This document shows, piece after piece, positions 35,646 through 45,030 of a stretch of 64,000 nucleotides of DNA. The first letter of the stretch is position 1, and each line of letters begins with the position of its first letter. This DNA is from Lachnospiraceae bacterium (GTDB lineage Bacteria > Bacillota > Clostridia > Lachnospirales > Lachnospiraceae): contig JAUNGD010000007.1 in the NCBI GenBank assembly GCA_030524705.1, positions 29,700-93,699 on the forward strand. Direction: 5' to 3'. The notes under the pieces were generated by a model. It did not search any database. It was not told the origin of the DNA and worked only from the letters and a program-made list of their open reading frames with translations. The translations under genes were made by a program, and so were the position numbers.

Positions 35646-37034
35646 TTATTTTGCACTCAGGAACTCATGAATTCCCTTTGCCGCAGCCTTGCCGGCACCC
35701 ATAGCCAGGATAACGGTAGCTGCGCCTGTAACAGCATCTCCGCCTGCGAATACGCCGTCCTTGGAGGTCTGGCCGGTCACTTCGTCAGCGATGATACATT
35801 TTCTTCTGTTGACGTCAAGACCGATTGTCGTAGAAGAAATAAGCGGGTTCGGTGAGGTACCCAGGGACATGATAACGGTGTCTACATCAATGTCGAACTC
35901 AGAGCCCGGAACTTCTACCGGACGTCTTCTTCCTGATGCATCCGGCTCGCCAAGCTCCATACGGATACACTTGATACCGGCTACGTTGTCGTTTTCGTCT
36001 ACAAGAATTTCCTTCGGGTTGGTCAGAAGGTCAAAGATGATGCCCTCTTCCTTTGCATGATGTACTTCTTCTGCTCTTGCCGGAAGCTCAGCTTCACTAC
36101 GACGGTAGATAACGTGTACCTCTGCGCCGAGACGAAGCGCTGTTCTTGCGGCATCCATAGCAACGTTTCCGCCGCCGACAACTGCCACCTTCTTGCCGTG
36201 TACGATCGGTGTATCATAATCCTCACGGAATGCCTTCATCAGATTGTTTCTGGTCAGATACTCATTTGCAGAGAACACGCCCTTTGCGGTCTCACCCGGA
36301 ATACCCATAAACATCGGAAGACCTGCACCGGAACCGATGAATACAGCCTCAAAGCCTTCCTCATCCATCAGCTCGTCAATTGTAACAGACTTGCCGATAA
36401 TAACGTTTGTCTCAATCTTAACGCCGAGAGACTTTACATTCTCCACTTCCTTTGCCACAACGTCCAGCTTCGGAAGACGGAACTCAGGAATACCGTAAAC
36501 GAGTACGCCGCCGGCCTCATGCAGTGCCTCGAAAATCGTAACGTCATAGCCCAGCTTAGCCAGATCTCCGGCACAGGTCAGGCCGGAAGGACCAGAACCG
36601 ATCACAGCGACCTTGCGTCCGTTCTTTGTCTCCGGAGCAGGCGGCTTGATGCCGTTCTCTCTTGCCCAGTCAGCCACAAAACGCTCCAGCTTACCGATGG
36701 AAACTGCTTCGCCCTTGATACCGCGGATACATTTTCCTTCGCACTGGCTCTCCTGCGGGCAGACACGGCCGCAGATTGCCGGAAGTGCGCTGGACTGAGA
36801 AATCACCTTGTAAGCTTCCTCAATATTTCCTTCTTTGACTTCTCCAATGAAATCCGGGATATTGATATTTACCGGGCAGCCCTGCACACACTTTGCATTT
36901 TTGCAGTGCAGACAGCGCTGTGCTTCTTCGATTGCTTCTTCCTTATTATATCCAAGACAAACCTCGTCAAAATTTGTTGCTCTTACCTTCGGATCCTGCT
37001 CTCTGACCGGAACCTTCTTCAATACATCTGCCAT
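35646..37034 (-). CDS. nfnB: NfnB-like NADPH-binding subunit (glutamate synthase small-chain family)
   Basis: A flavin and Fe-S protein of the glutamate-synthase beta-subunit family. Paired with the next gene it most likely forms NfnAB, the electron-bifurcating NADH-dependent ferredoxin:NADP+ oxidoreductase of anaerobes. The N-terminal domain has two cysteine clusters (CLHCKNAKCVQGCP and CGRVCPQESQCEGKC) for [4Fe-4S] centres; two dinucleotide folds follow (GSGPSGLTCAGDLAKLG and VVGGGNVAMDAARTALRLGA). Length is 462 aa. It overlaps nfnA by one base (TAATG) and has GGAGGTGA six bases upstream. Without a glutamate synthase large subunit nearby, GltD is less likely. Confidence 0.9.
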   Translation of the reverse strand: MADVLKKVPVREQDPKVRATNFDEVCLGYNKEEAIEEAQRCLHCKNAKCVQGCPVNINIPDFIGEVKEGNIEEAYKVISQSSALPAICGRVCPQESQCEGKCIRGIKGEAVSIGKLERFVADWARENGIKPPAPETKNGRKVAVIGSGPSGLTCAGDLAKLGYDVTIFEALHEAGGVLVYGIPEFRLPKLDVVAKEVENVKSLGVKIETNVIIGKSVTIDELMDEEGFEAVFIGSGAGLPMFMGIPGETAKGVFSANEYLTRNNLMKAFREDYDTPIVHGKKVAVVGGGNVAMDAARTALRLGAEVHVIYRRSEAELPARAEEVHHAKEEGIIFDLLTNPKEILVDENDNVAGIKCIRMELGEPDASGRRRPVEVPGSEFDIDVDTVIMSLGTSPNPLISSTTIGLDVNRRKCIIADEVTGQTSKDGVFAGGDAVTGAATVILAMGAGKAAAKGIHEFLSAK

Positions 37035-37927
37035 TATTTGTCACCTCCGCAATTACCGCATCCGCCGTGATGCGTATCTCCTTCTCGCAGCTTAAGAAGC
37101 GCTCTTCCCTCTTCGGTCTTGTACATAGCCTGTCTCTTCATTGCTGCATCAAAGTCAATCTTGTGTCCGTCAAACTCCGGTCCGTCTACGCAGGCGAATT
37201 TCACTTCATCGCCTACCATGATACGACAGGCACCGCACATACCTGTTCCGTCTACCATGATCGGATTCATGCTGACAATCGTCGGAAGGTTGTATTTCTT
37301 TGTAGTCAGACAACAGAACTTCATCATGATCATCGGTCCGATGGATACGCACTGATCGTAAGACTTGCCCTCGCTGGTGATGAGGTCGTCGATCACCTTT
37401 GTAACCATACCGCTTCTTCCGTAAGAACCGTCATCCGTTGTTATGTAAAGATTGCCTGCAACTGCCTTAAACTTATCCTCAAGAATAACGAGCTCCTTTG
37501 TCTTGGCGCCGACGATAACGTCAGCCTCAATACCGTGCTCATGCAGCCACTTAACCTGCGGATATACAGGAGCTGTACCTACGCCGCCGGCAACAAAAAG
37601 GATCTTCTTTTTCTTTGTCTCTTCAAGATTTGCTTCCTCACACAGCTCGGAAGGACAGCCCAGCGGTCCAACGAAATCACGGAAGGAATCACCGGCCTGA
37701 AGTTGTGTGAACTTCTCAGTGGAAGCACCGATCGGCTGGAATACAATCGTGATCGTCCCCGCTTCTCTGTCATAATCACAGATCGTAAGCGGAATTCTCT
37801 CACCTACTTCATCCATTTTGACAATAACAAACTGGCCCGGCAGGCAGCGTTTCGCAACACGTGGAGCTTCCACAACCATCTCATAGATGTTGCCCGCAAG
37901 CTTTCCTGCTTTCAAAATCTTATACAT
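37034..37927 (-). CDS. nfnA: NfnA-like FAD/NAD-binding [2Fe-2S] subunit
   Basis: A ferredoxin-NADP reductase-like protein of the dihydroorotate dehydrogenase electron-transfer / sulfide dehydrogenase family, here the small subunit of NfnAB. The flavin-binding part has RIPLTICDYD, the NAD-binding part FVAGGVGTAPVYPQ, and the C-terminal cluster-binding GMCGACRIMVGD with a later Cys in ACVDGPEF. The last residues (HHGGCGNCGGDK) form a Cys/Gly tail. The ATG at 37927 (297 aa) has a perfect GGAGG six bases upstream. It is first in its operon, 80 bp below a strong promoter. Confidence 0.9.
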   Translation of the reverse strand: MYKILKAGKLAGNIYEMVVEAPRVAKRCLPGQFVIVKMDEVGERIPLTICDYDREAGTITIVFQPIGASTEKFTQLQAGDSFRDFVGPLGCPSELCEEANLEETKKKKILFVAGGVGTAPVYPQVKWLHEHGIEADVIVGAKTKELVILEDKFKAVAGNLYITTDDGSYGRSGMVTKVIDDLITSEGKSYDQCVSIGPMIMMKFCCLTTKKYNLPTIVSMNPIMVDGTGMCGACRIMVGDEVKFACVDGPEFDGHKIDFDAAMKRQAMYKTEEGRALLKLREGDTHHGGCGNCGGDK

Positions 37928-38007
37928 ACTATACCTCCATATCATTTACAGCAGGGTTGTCCCGCCTTAATACTACTGTGTTTCCACCTGTAGATTACAT
38001 CTTTTTC

Positions 38008-38036
38008 AGTATAAAACAATCGTATAAAAAATTCAA
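38008..38036 (-). promoter_or_regulatory. Promoter of nfnAB
   Basis: On the minus strand TTGAAT (38031-38036) and TATACT (38008-38013) are 17 bp apart, about 80 bp before the nfnA start. Imperfect direct repeats of about 25 bp (GCCTTTCTCAG...) lie just upstream at about 38080-38130. Confidence 0.75.
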
Positions 38037-38140
38037 TGGTTATTTCGTCAGTTTTCGCATTCCTGCCGCAAATCTGAAAAATGTATCAAGCCTTTCTCAG
38101 CTTTTCTTCAGGCCTTTCTCAGTTTTCCTGCAGACCATTG

Positions 38141-41100
38141 TCAGTTCTGCTCCAGATAATTCTCAAACTCCTCCGCTGACATCAGGATCTTTCTGGGCTT
38201 TGTACCCTCCTCCGGCCCGACTACTCCGGCCTCGGACAGCTGGTCCATGATCCGGGCAGCCCGGTTGAACCCGATCTTAAATACCCTCTGCAGCATGCCG
38301 ATGGAGGCCTTATCCTTTTCAATGATAAACTTCCCGGCGTCGGCAAACAGCGCGTCGTTGTCCTCATCGCCCCTGGCCGCCGAAACGGCGTGCTGCACCT
38401 TGGCAATCTGCTCTTCGATCTCCGCACTGTAGGCCACATCCGTATTTTTATTTTTTAGGAAATCCACAACGTCAGACACTTCCTCGTCTGATACAAAAGC
38501 TCCCTGCACCCGGGCCGGCTTCTGGTAGCCCTGGGGATAAAACAGCATATCGCCCTTTCCCAGCAGCTTTTCAGCCCCCGCCATATCAATGATCGTCCGG
38601 GAATCCACATTGGAGGTAACCGAAAAGGCGATACGGGAGGGCATGTTGGCCTTGATCAGGCCCGTAATGACGTTGACGGAGGGCCGCTGGGTCGCAATGA
38701 TCAGATGGATCCCTGCTGCCCGGGCCAGCTGCGCCAGACGGCAGATAGAGTCCTCCACCTCTCCCGGCGCCACCATCATCAGATCCGCCAGCTCGTCTAC
38801 GATAATCACGATCTGCGGCAGCTTTTTCGGCTTATTTTCGTCTTCTATATCCTTCAGCGCCTCAATCTTTTTATTGTAGCCCTTCAAATCCCTGACTCCG
38901 AATTCCGCAAATTTGTTGTAGCGGTCGGTCATCTCAGCGACGCCCCAGTTCAAAGCCCCGGCCGCCTTTTTCGGATCGGTCACCACCGGGATGAAGAGAT
39001 GCGGAATCCCATTGTAAACGCTGAGCTCTACCACCTTCGGGTCAATCATAATCAGCTTGACCTCGTCCGGGTGAGCCTTGTAGAGAATACTCATGATCAG
39101 CGTATTGATGCAGACCGACTTACCAGATCCGGTGGCTCCGGCGATCAGAAGGTGCGGCATCTTTGCAATATCGGAAACCACAACCTTTCCTCCGATGTCC
39201 TTTCCCGTAGCAAAGGCAAGCTTCGAGGGATGCTTCTGGAATTCGTCGGACTCCAGGAGATCCCGCAGCGCCACTGCGCTGTTTTCTGCGTTCGGCACTT
39301 CGATACCCACCGCTGCTTTTCCCGGAATTGGGGCCTCTATTCGTATGTCAGCCGCGGCCAGATTCAGCTTAATATCATCGGACAGCGATACGATACGGCT
39401 GACCTTCACTCCCTGCTCCGGGAGAAGCTCATACCGGGTAACACTTGGGCCGCAGCTGACATTTGTCACCGTAACACGGACTCCGAAGCTGTCCAGTGTC
39501 TGCTGCAGCTTCGCCGCCGTTTTACGGATTTCCTGCTCCTGGCCTCCGCCGGATTTCCCTTTTCCCTTTTTTAACAGCTTCAAGGGTGGGTATACATATT
39601 CTGGGCGCACCGCTTCAGCTGCCCTGGCCATCTCAGCCTCCACTGAGGCAATTCCCTCTTCAATTTCCTTCTGGGAGGATCTGGGATTTTTCCTGGCCGG
39701 CGCTTCCTTTGAAGCGGCCGCCTTCGCAGAGCCTGCTTCCGGCGGGACATCCGTTTCCGAAGCTTTCGGCCCGGCCTGTCCAAGATCATTCATTTCCGAA
39801 GCCTCCAGTCCGGTCTGCTCAAAATCATCCGCTTCCGAAGCCTCCGGCTCGGCCTGCTCAAGATCATTCGGCTCCGAAAACACTGCCTCTGCTGATTTGC
39901 CGCCCTTTGCCGCATAATACGCTTCTTCCGCTAAATCACGATCTCCTGATTCAGACCTGGACAATCCAGAAGAGGAATCAGCCTCCGCCGCCTCTTCCTC
40001 GATTCCTTCAATATGAAATTCCATATTTTCCTGATATACCTCCAGGCCGTCGGCGCCCTGTCCGGCTTTCTTTTTGCCGGAAAGCTGCTCCAGATCAATG
40101 TAAGAGGTCTTTTCCTCCGAGACATCCGCAGCCACAGTTTTTCCGGTGCGTTTCGGCATAATCTCATGAATCTCTGCGCCGACCCGGGCCGGATTGCCCT
40201 GAAGCTTCGTATCCATGGTCACACCGCTGACTTTTCGGTCGGCCCTGCTTTCCCGGCTGTGTACCGGAAACAGCACAGGAACGTCAATCTGCGTCCTGAC
40301 AGGCTGCGCCGGAGACTCCGGCGTTCTCCCGGTCTGCGTATATTTTGTCGGCACCGGCTCCGGCTGATGTACCATCTCGGCAGAGGGAACATAAACCGCA
40401 CTCTGTTCATCGGAGACCTGCTCCTGCAGGGTCCACTCCTCCCGGCGTTCTCTCTCCTGTCTGTGAGCCTCCCGCATACGCGCACCGGATTCCACCGCTG
40501 AATGGTAGACCCTGCTGCTTCGCCGCTTCATCCCCCGCATCAATGATTTCTGAGTGATCAGAAGCAGAAAAACGATGGCCAGGATCACCAGGATGATACC
40601 TGTGCCGATATCTCCCAGTGCCGGACGGAGCAGGCCGCACACAGCGCCGCCGATGACGCCGCCGCCGCTTTTTTTCGCCGCACAGGTCTCGTAAATTTCT
40701 GTAAAATTGCTGGCCGTATCATACCCGTCCGTCAGAAGCGCCGCTAAGCTGCACACGCACAGATACAGCCCCAGAGAAGAGCCGAATTTGAGTCCGGCAA
40801 TCCGGCTTCCCCTGTTGGAAACGAGAAATGCCGCTGCTACAAATAAGAGCAGCGGGAATACATAGGCAGCAATGCCGAATACGCCGAAGCTGACATCTGA
40901 AATGATTTCTCCGACATAGCCGCAGATCCCAAAATAGCTGATAAAGATCAGGATACAGACGGCCAGCAAAAGCCACAGCGCCGCTTCCTGCATGATCTGC
41001 GGATTGGCTTTTTCCTGCTCCTGTATTACCGGCTGTTCTTTTGCACCCTTCGCACGGACAGCAGCAGTTTTTGTTTTTGTCCTGCTGCTGTTTGTAGATT

Positions 41101-41254
41101 TTGTACCCGATGCCCTCGTTCCTGCTGCTTTTGAGCCCGCTGACTTTGTATTTTCTGTTTTGCTGCTCTGTGCTTTTCTTCCTGTATTTTTACTGTTTGA
41201 TGCGTTATTCCTTGAGGTAGTTTTTTTCTTTGTTGTGTTTGAACCTGAAGCCAA
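38141..41254 (-). CDS. ftsK: DNA translocase FtsK/SpoIIIE
   Basis: A membrane-anchored ATP-driven DNA pump that clears chromosomes from the closing septum. From the chosen start it has 1037 aa: a Lys/Thr/Ser-rich N-terminus, four or five membrane segments (about 88-238), a long acidic linker with a 13-residue repeat, then the RecA-like motor with Walker A GATGSGKS (about 706-713) and Walker [11 protein letters not shown], and a C-terminal winged-helix gamma domain ([16 protein letters not shown]). I use the TTG at 41254, eight bases after AGGGG; a TTG 22 codons upstream has no site. It follows uppP. FtsK and SpoIIIE cannot be told apart from sequence alone. Confidence 0.92.
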   Translation of the reverse strand: MASGSNTTKKKTTSRNNASNSKNTGRKAQSSKTENTKSAGSKAAGTRASGTKSTNSSRTKTKTAAVRAKGAKEQPVIQEQEKANPQIMQEAALWLLLAVCILIFISYFGICGYVGEIISDVSFGVFGIAAYVFPLLLFVAAAFLVSNRGSRIAGLKFGSSLGLYLCVCSLAALLTDGYDTASNFTEIYETCAAKKSGGGVIGGAVCGLLRPALGDIGTGIILVILAIVFLLLITQKSLMRGMKRRSSRVYHSAVESGARMREAHRQERERREEWTLQEQVSDEQSAVYVPSAEMVHQPEPVPTKYTQTGRTPESPAQPVRTQIDVPVLFPVHSRESRADRKVSGVTMDTKLQGNPARVGAEIHEIMPKRTGKTVAADVSEEKTSYIDLEQLSGKKKAGQGADGLEVYQENMEFHIEGIEEEAAEADSSSGLSRSESGDRDLAEEAYYAAKGGKSAEAVFSEPNDLEQAEPEASEADDFEQTGLEASEMNDLGQAGPKASETDVPPEAGSAKAAASKEAPARKNPRSSQKEIEEGIASVEAEMARAAEAVRPEYVYPPLKLLKKGKGKSGGGQEQEIRKTAAKLQQTLDSFGVRVTVTNVSCGPSVTRYELLPEQGVKVSRIVSLSDDIKLNLAAADIRIEAPIPGKAAVGIEVPNAENSAVALRDLLESDEFQKHPSKLAFATGKDIGGKVVVSDIAKMPHLLIAGATGSGKSVCINTLIMSILYKAHPDEVKLIMIDPKVVELSVYNGIPHLFIPVVTDPKKAAGALNWGVAEMTDRYNKFAEFGVRDLKGYNKKIEALKDIEDENKPKKLPQIVIIVDELADLMMVAPGEVEDSICRLAQLARAAGIHLIIATQRPSVNVITGLIKANMPSRIAFSVTSNVDSRTIIDMAGAEKLLGKGDMLFYPQGYQKPARVQGAFVSDEEVSDVVDFLKNKNTDVAYSAEIEEQIAKVQHAVSAARGDEDNDALFADAGKFIIEKDKASIGMLQRVFKIGFNRAARIMDQLSEAGVVGPEEGTKPRKILMSAEEFENYLEQN
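39755..39871. repeat. Three tandem 39-bp repeats inside ftsK
   Basis: Units begin at 39755, 39794 and 39833, each 39 bp, encoding a 13-residue acidic repeat (patterns [33 protein letters not shown]) in the linker between the membrane domain and the motor. A coding minisatellite likely to vary in copy number between strains. Confidence 0.85.
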
Positions 41255-41335
41255 TTCCTTTTCCCCTCTTCTTTTCTGAATACGGAGCTCCCCCTGCCCC
41301 TTCCTTTCATGTATCTGCAAAGCCGCCCTGCCCGG

Positions 41336-42211
41336 TCAGATCAGAAAATGACCGATTATTGCCACAGCCCCCACCGCAAAGCAGTAATATGCAAAATATT
41401 TGAATTTTTTGTTTCGGACGATTACCAGCATCGTCTTGATGCAGACGTAACCCACCGCCGCTGCAAATACCGTTCCCACCGCATAGACGCCGATCTGCCC
41501 CAGCTCGATGGGCTCTGCGATCACATCCTTAATCTCCAGAACCGCCGCGCCGAGAATCGCGGGTATTGATAAGATAAACGAATATTTCACGGCAAATTTC
41601 CGATCCAGGCCGCAGAGAATACAGGCCGTGATCGTGGTGCCGGAACGGGAAAGCCCCGGCAGCGTCGCAAGCCCCTGGGCCGTACCTATGAGAAGGCCGC
41701 TTTTGTAGCTGACCTCCTTCGGTTTTTTTCTTCCTTCCTTTGCCAGATCAGCCATCAGCAGAAGCACGCCGGTGATCAGAAGACAGATACCCGGGATCAG
41801 CAGAGTCTTTGACGCATCTGCGATCAGATCCTTCCCCAGCACGCCGATGATTCCCGTGGGCACCGTCGATACAAGGATCAGAACGACAAACTTCCGGTAG
41901 CTGTTATGCACGATTTTCTTATATCTCAGCGATGTTTTATGTATTTTGTTCAGAATATAGGTTCGCAGATTCAAAAAGATATCTCCGGCCATAAAGACCG
42001 CCTCTTTGATCATATTCCAGATGTCCCGGTGATAAACCACGAATACTGCCACCAGCGTTCCAAGATGCAGCATAATGTCAAAAAGCATGCTGTCATTTGT
42101 CTCTATGTGAAAAATATTCTGAGCTATGGCAAGGTGTCCCGAGCTGCTGACCGGAAGAAATTCCGTCACGCCCTGCAGGATCCCCAGCAGAATGGATTCA
42201 ATGATTGTCAT
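41336..42211 (-). CDS. uppP: Undecaprenyl-diphosphatase UppP (BacA family)
   Basis: An integral membrane phosphatase that recycles undecaprenyl pyrophosphate to the monophosphate carrier used for wall synthesis; it can confer bacitracin resistance. Motifs: GILQGVTEFLPVSSSGHLAI near the N-terminus and LPGLSRSGTTITACILCGL in the middle, the two active-site regions. About eight membrane segments in 291 aa. It precedes ftsK by about 80 bp and has its own promoter. Confidence 0.96.
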   Translation of the reverse strand: MTIIESILLGILQGVTEFLPVSSSGHLAIAQNIFHIETNDSMLFDIMLHLGTLVAVFVVYHRDIWNMIKEAVFMAGDIFLNLRTYILNKIHKTSLRYKKIVHNSYRKFVVLILVSTVPTGIIGVLGKDLIADASKTLLIPGICLLITGVLLLMADLAKEGRKKPKEVSYKSGLLIGTAQGLATLPGLSRSGTTITACILCGLDRKFAVKYSFILSIPAILGAAVLEIKDVIAEPIELGQIGVYAVGTVFAAAVGYVCIKTMLVIVRNKKFKYFAYYCFAVGAVAIIGHFLI

Positions 42212-42261
42212 GACTGCCTCCCCAATTTTTATATTCGTACATGAAGCCGCTAAATACTCAT

Positions 42262-42289
42262 ATTATACCATAAATTTCCCCAGACTCAA
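42262..42289 (-). promoter_or_regulatory. Promoter of uppP
   Basis: On the minus strand TTGAGT (42284-42289) and a perfect TATAAT (42262-42267) are 16 bp apart, about 50 bp before the uppP start and just beyond the tepA terminator. Confidence 0.75.
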
Positions 42290-42296
42290 GTTTTTT

Positions 42297-42320
42297 CCAA
42301 AAGGCAGGGGTTAACCTGCC
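42297..42320 (-). terminator. Hairpin terminator overlapping the tepA stop codon
   Basis: GGCAGG (42303-42308) and CCTGCC (42315-42320) form a short stem whose loop holds the TAA stop, followed on the minus strand by TTTTGG. The stem and T-run are short, so efficiency is uncertain. Confidence 0.55.
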
Positions 42321-43045
42321 TCAATAAGCGAATACAGCTTCCGAAGTGCGTGGCTGATGCCGCCGGTCTCATCAATCAATCCCTCCCGCACCGCATCCGG
42401 GCCCACAAGGATCGTTCCGAGATCCTTCGTAAGGATTCCCGTATCCAGCATCAGCTCCTCCAGCCGTTCTCTGGAAGCCCTGGAATGCTCTGAAATAAAT
42501 CCGAGAATCCGGTCCTGCATCTGTCGGAAATAATCATAGGTCTGGGGCGCGCCGATTACCGTGCCGTTCATCCTCACAGGATGTATCACCATGGTGCCCG
42601 TTTTTACAATAAAAGAATAATCCGTGGATACCGCGATGGGCACCCCGATGGAATGGCTGCCGCCGAGCACCAGAGAAACAGTGGGTTTGCTGAGAGATGC
42701 GATCATCTCGGCGATGGCAAGCCCTGCCTCGACATCTCCGCCGACGGTGTTCAGCAGGATCAGCAGGCCGTCGATATCCGGGCTGTCCTCGATGGCTGCC
42801 AGCTTAGGCAGGACATGCTCGTACTTCGTGGTCTTTGAGTTTGCAGACAGGCATTCATGACCCTCAATCTCGCCGATTACGCTCAAAAGATGAATCCTGC
42901 GGCTCAGCGCTACCTCCCCGCCCTCTTTGATTGCCTCCCGCTGTTCTTTATCCTTCTGTTCTTTATCTCTCTGCTCCCTGTCCCTCTGCTCTATATCCTT
43001 CTCTTTCATGCTGTTATTTTGCTGCTTCTGGTTCTCCTGATTCAT
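42311..43045 (-). CDS. tepA: ClpP-like protease of the TepA family
   Basis: A cytoplasmic ClpP-fold serine peptidase resembling B. subtilis TepA (YmfB), proposed to degrade signal peptides or assist export; substrates are unclear. Residues about 1-48 are a highly charged Gln/Lys/Glu/Arg-rich extension with short repeats ([13 protein letters not shown]). The ClpP core has [20 protein letters not shown], the nucleophile Ser in [11 protein letters not shown], the His in MVIHPVRM and an Asp in the C-terminal helix region. The AAAGGAGG site supports the start. In B. subtilis tepA neighbours spoIIIE (ftsK), as it does here with uppP between. Confidence 0.92.
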   Translation of the reverse strand: MNQENQKQQNNSMKEKDIEQRDREQRDKEQKDKEQREAIKEGGEVALSRRIHLLSVIGEIEGHECLSANSKTTKYEHVLPKLAAIEDSPDIDGLLILLNTVGGDVEAGLAIAEMIASLSKPTVSLVLGGSHSIGVPIAVSTDYSFIVKTGTMVIHPVRMNGTVIGAPQTYDYFRQMQDRILGFISEHSRASRERLEELMLDTGILTKDLGTILVGPDAVREGLIDETGGISHALRKLYSLIEAG

Positions 43046-43114
43046 CCTGTTCCTCCTTTATATATATGAGCTATTCTTACTCAGTATTTCCCAAAGGAAG
43101 CAGGATATACCATA

Positions 43115-43264
43115 TCAGAAAATTCTGATTTCCTTTCGTTTCTGCTGTTTCAATTCAAACTGCCGCAGCGTTTCGGCTTCTTTCTGCTCTTCGCTTGTCT
43201 GCCTGCGCTTTGGATGATCCGCAGTCTGTTTTACAGCAATCTCCACAGCCGGACTAAACTTCAA
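43115..43264 (-). pseudogene. Short basic coding remnant of unknown origin
   Basis: A minus-strand frame of about 49 codons ends with TGA at 43115 and reads FSPAVEIAVKQTADHPKRRQ then QFELKQQKRKEIRIF, a charged protein-like sequence with normal codon use, but it has no ATG and no ribosome-binding site; the frame is closed upstream by a stop at about 43320. It looks like the 3' end of a gene left behind by a deletion, perhaps from a mobile element. I do not recognise a family. Confidence 0.4.
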
Positions 43265-43440
43265 TTCATGGAAATGTGTTATGGACAAAGAATGGACAAC
43301 CCGGGAGGGGCAGGTTACTTACCCTGCTTTCGCAGGACGGCCGGGCTACCTTCCGGCTCTGGCACATCCCGAAGGATGCACGTTGCGTTTTTATCTTTGT
43401 CGCTTGTTCCCCTTTATTTTACGCAAAACACTGCTGAAAA
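43265..43440. other. Hairpin-rich intergenic stretch upstream of tepA
   Basis: About 475 bp separate tepA from the DUF6062 gene. Besides the coding remnant and the terminator, this part holds a row of short stems on the plus strand: CCTGC-TTT-GCAGG (about 43341-43355), GCCGG-GCTACCTT-CCGGC, and CATCC-CGAA-GGATG followed by a T-run (GCGTTTTTATC). This looks like transcribed, structured DNA, possibly a former leader or attenuator. No gene is supported. Confidence 0.4.
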
Positions 43441-43473
43441 TCAACCACGCCTGTACTTCGTGTATTTCCGCGC

Positions 43474-43502
43474 AAAAAACCTGCGGAAATTACTTCCGCA
43501 GG
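43474..43502 (-). terminator. Intrinsic terminator after the DUF6062 gene
   Basis: Perfect 9-bp arms CCTGCGGAA (43480-43488) and TTCCGCAGG (43494-43502) are followed on the minus strand by TTTTTT. It ends the CNNM-yebC-DUF6062 transcript. Confidence 0.85.
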
Positions 43503-43521
43503 CTCAATGGTTCTGTTTTAA

Positions 43522-44289
43522 TTATTGGAGAAAATATTCTTTTTTCAGATCAAGCACCATTTCCTCGTAGAGATCCCGGCACTCCTCCATCTGACCATGC
43601 TCTATCATTGCAATACACGGAGAAAGATAGCGGTCCCAGATAGACCGGTAAATTTCATGAGATGAATTCTGCTGGTCTATGTGTTTTACAATCGACGGCG
43701 CCACATCGTAGTATTCTGCAATCAACGCTTCTCCCTCCGGGAGGCCCGCAAGATACGTATCGCGATAGTTCCGAAGCAGAGTCAGCTCATAGCAGTCATC
43801 CGCTTTCCCGAAGGATTCACAGACTGCGGTGGTAATATAGCAGAATTTCTTGTGAAATCCCTCTTCCACGAAGGAATACTCTGCCGCCTGGATGTTGGAC
43901 TTCGGGAATGCCTTCTTCCAGGATGCCAGCAGCTTGTCCGCCAGGGGCTTGGAAGAATTTCCTTTATATTCCAGCACCATGGGAATCACAAACACCGCCA
44001 CCGCCATGTTCAGGTCCATCTGCAAATGCTCCTTTTCGCTTTTCCTTTTGCAGGCATTGATTTTCTCCACCGCACATTCGGTAAGCGCATTTGCCATATT
44101 TTCAAGAAACTGTTCCTTGTCGATCACGGAGTTGTATCCGTTCTCTATGGCATCAAAGGTGACGAGATTCTGCTGATAAAAGCGTTTAAATGCATCCGCG
44201 TAGACCTTTTTCTTAAAATATGGCAGCGGATCCATACAGCACTCCAGCAGCTTCGGCATCCCCTCAATCCCGGTCAGATAGTAATTCAT
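43522..44289 (-). CDS. DUF6062-like protein with a C-terminal CYITTAVC box
   Basis: A soluble 255-residue protein without recognised catalytic domain. The C-terminal third carries CYITTAVCESFGKADDCYEL and a following RNYRDTYLAG, resembling the CFI-box C-terminal module found on assorted bacterial proteins; three cysteines (in CYI, AVC and DDCYEL) could bind metal. The N-terminal two thirds are helical and charged. It follows yebC by three bases and is the last gene before a terminator. Function unknown. Confidence 0.75.
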   Translation of the reverse strand: MNYYLTGIEGMPKLLECCMDPLPYFKKKVYADAFKRFYQQNLVTFDAIENGYNSVIDKEQFLENMANALTECAVEKINACKRKSEKEHLQMDLNMAVAVFVIPMVLEYKGNSSKPLADKLLASWKKAFPKSNIQAAEYSFVEEGFHKKFCYITTAVCESFGKADDCYELTLLRNYRDTYLAGLPEGEALIAEYYDVAPSIVKHIDQQNSSHEIYRSIWDRYLSPCIAMIEHGQMEECRDLYEEMVLDLKKEYFLQ

Positions 44290-44292
44290 TAA

Positions 44293-45021
44293 TTATTCCT
44301 CCAAATTCGTGTATACCGCCTGTACGTCGTCATCCTCATCCAGTAAATCCAATGTTCTGTTGAGCTGCCTTAAGGCATTCTCGTCTGTCAGCGCCACATA
44401 GGTCTGCGGAATCATAGTCACTTCCGCGGAAGCCATTGGGATTCCTTCCTTTTCCAGAGTCTGACGGACCTCACTGAAATCATCCGGAGCCGTAAGAATC
44501 TCGTAGCTGTCATCCTCCTCAGCGAAATCCTCCGCGCCTGCATCCAGAGCCATCATCATGAGGTCATCCGCATCCATATCGCATTCCTCTTTGTCAATAA
44601 TAATCTGGCCCTTCTGGTCAAACATGTAGGAGACACAGCCCTGAGTACCAATGCTTCCGCTTCCCTTGGTAAATGCGTTCCGCACATTGGAAGCGGTACG
44701 GTTCTTATTGTCGGTCAGCGCGTCAACGATGATCGCAATTCCATTCGGGCCATAGCCCTCGTATGTAACGTACTCATAGTTGACGGAGCCCAGCTCTCCA
44801 GCTGCCTTCTTGATACCGCGCTCGATGGTATCGTTGGGCATATTGTTTGCCTTTGCCTTTGCAATAATATCACGCAGACGGCTGTTATTGGCCGGATCAG
44901 AACCGCCTTCCTTTACAGCGACTGCAATCTCACGGCCGATGATCGTAAAAATCTTACCCTTAGCCGCATCATTTTTTTCCTTTTTGTGCTTGATATTTGC
45001 GAACTTTGAATGTCCTGACAT
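44293..45021 (-). CDS. yebC: YebC/PmpR-family regulator
   Basis: A three-domain DNA-binding/regulatory protein of the YebC family (TACO1 homologue); members act as transcription regulators or help ribosomes at proline-rich stretches. Signature parts are [20 protein letters not shown] at the N-terminus, [31 protein letters not shown] and [14 protein letters not shown]. Length (242 aa) is normal. It lies 9 bp after the CNNM-type gene. Confidence 0.96.
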   Translation of the reverse strand: MSGHSKFANIKHKKEKNDAAKGKIFTIIGREIAVAVKEGGSDPANNSRLRDIIAKAKANNMPNDTIERGIKKAAGELGSVNYEYVTYEGYGPNGIAIIVDALTDNKNRTASNVRNAFTKGSGSIGTQGCVSYMFDQKGQIIIDKEECDMDADDLMMMALDAGAEDFAEEDDSYEILTAPDDFSEVRQTLEKEGIPMASAEVTMIPQTYVALTDENALRQLNRTLDLLDEDDDVQAVYTNLEE

Positions 45022-45030
45022 AACTGAATG

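Noticed and set aside
35646-37034. Glutamate synthase small subunit (GltD)
   Set aside because: No large subunit nearby, and the one-base overlap with an NfnA/DHOD-type partner fits NfnAB better.
39755-39871. Tandem repeats considered as a CRISPR array
   Set aside because: The units are contiguous without spacers, in frame in ftsK and encode a repeated peptide.
43214-43570. 118-codon plus-strand frame
   Set aside because: Runs through hairpins and the DUF6062 terminator into that gene antisense; no start site evidence.
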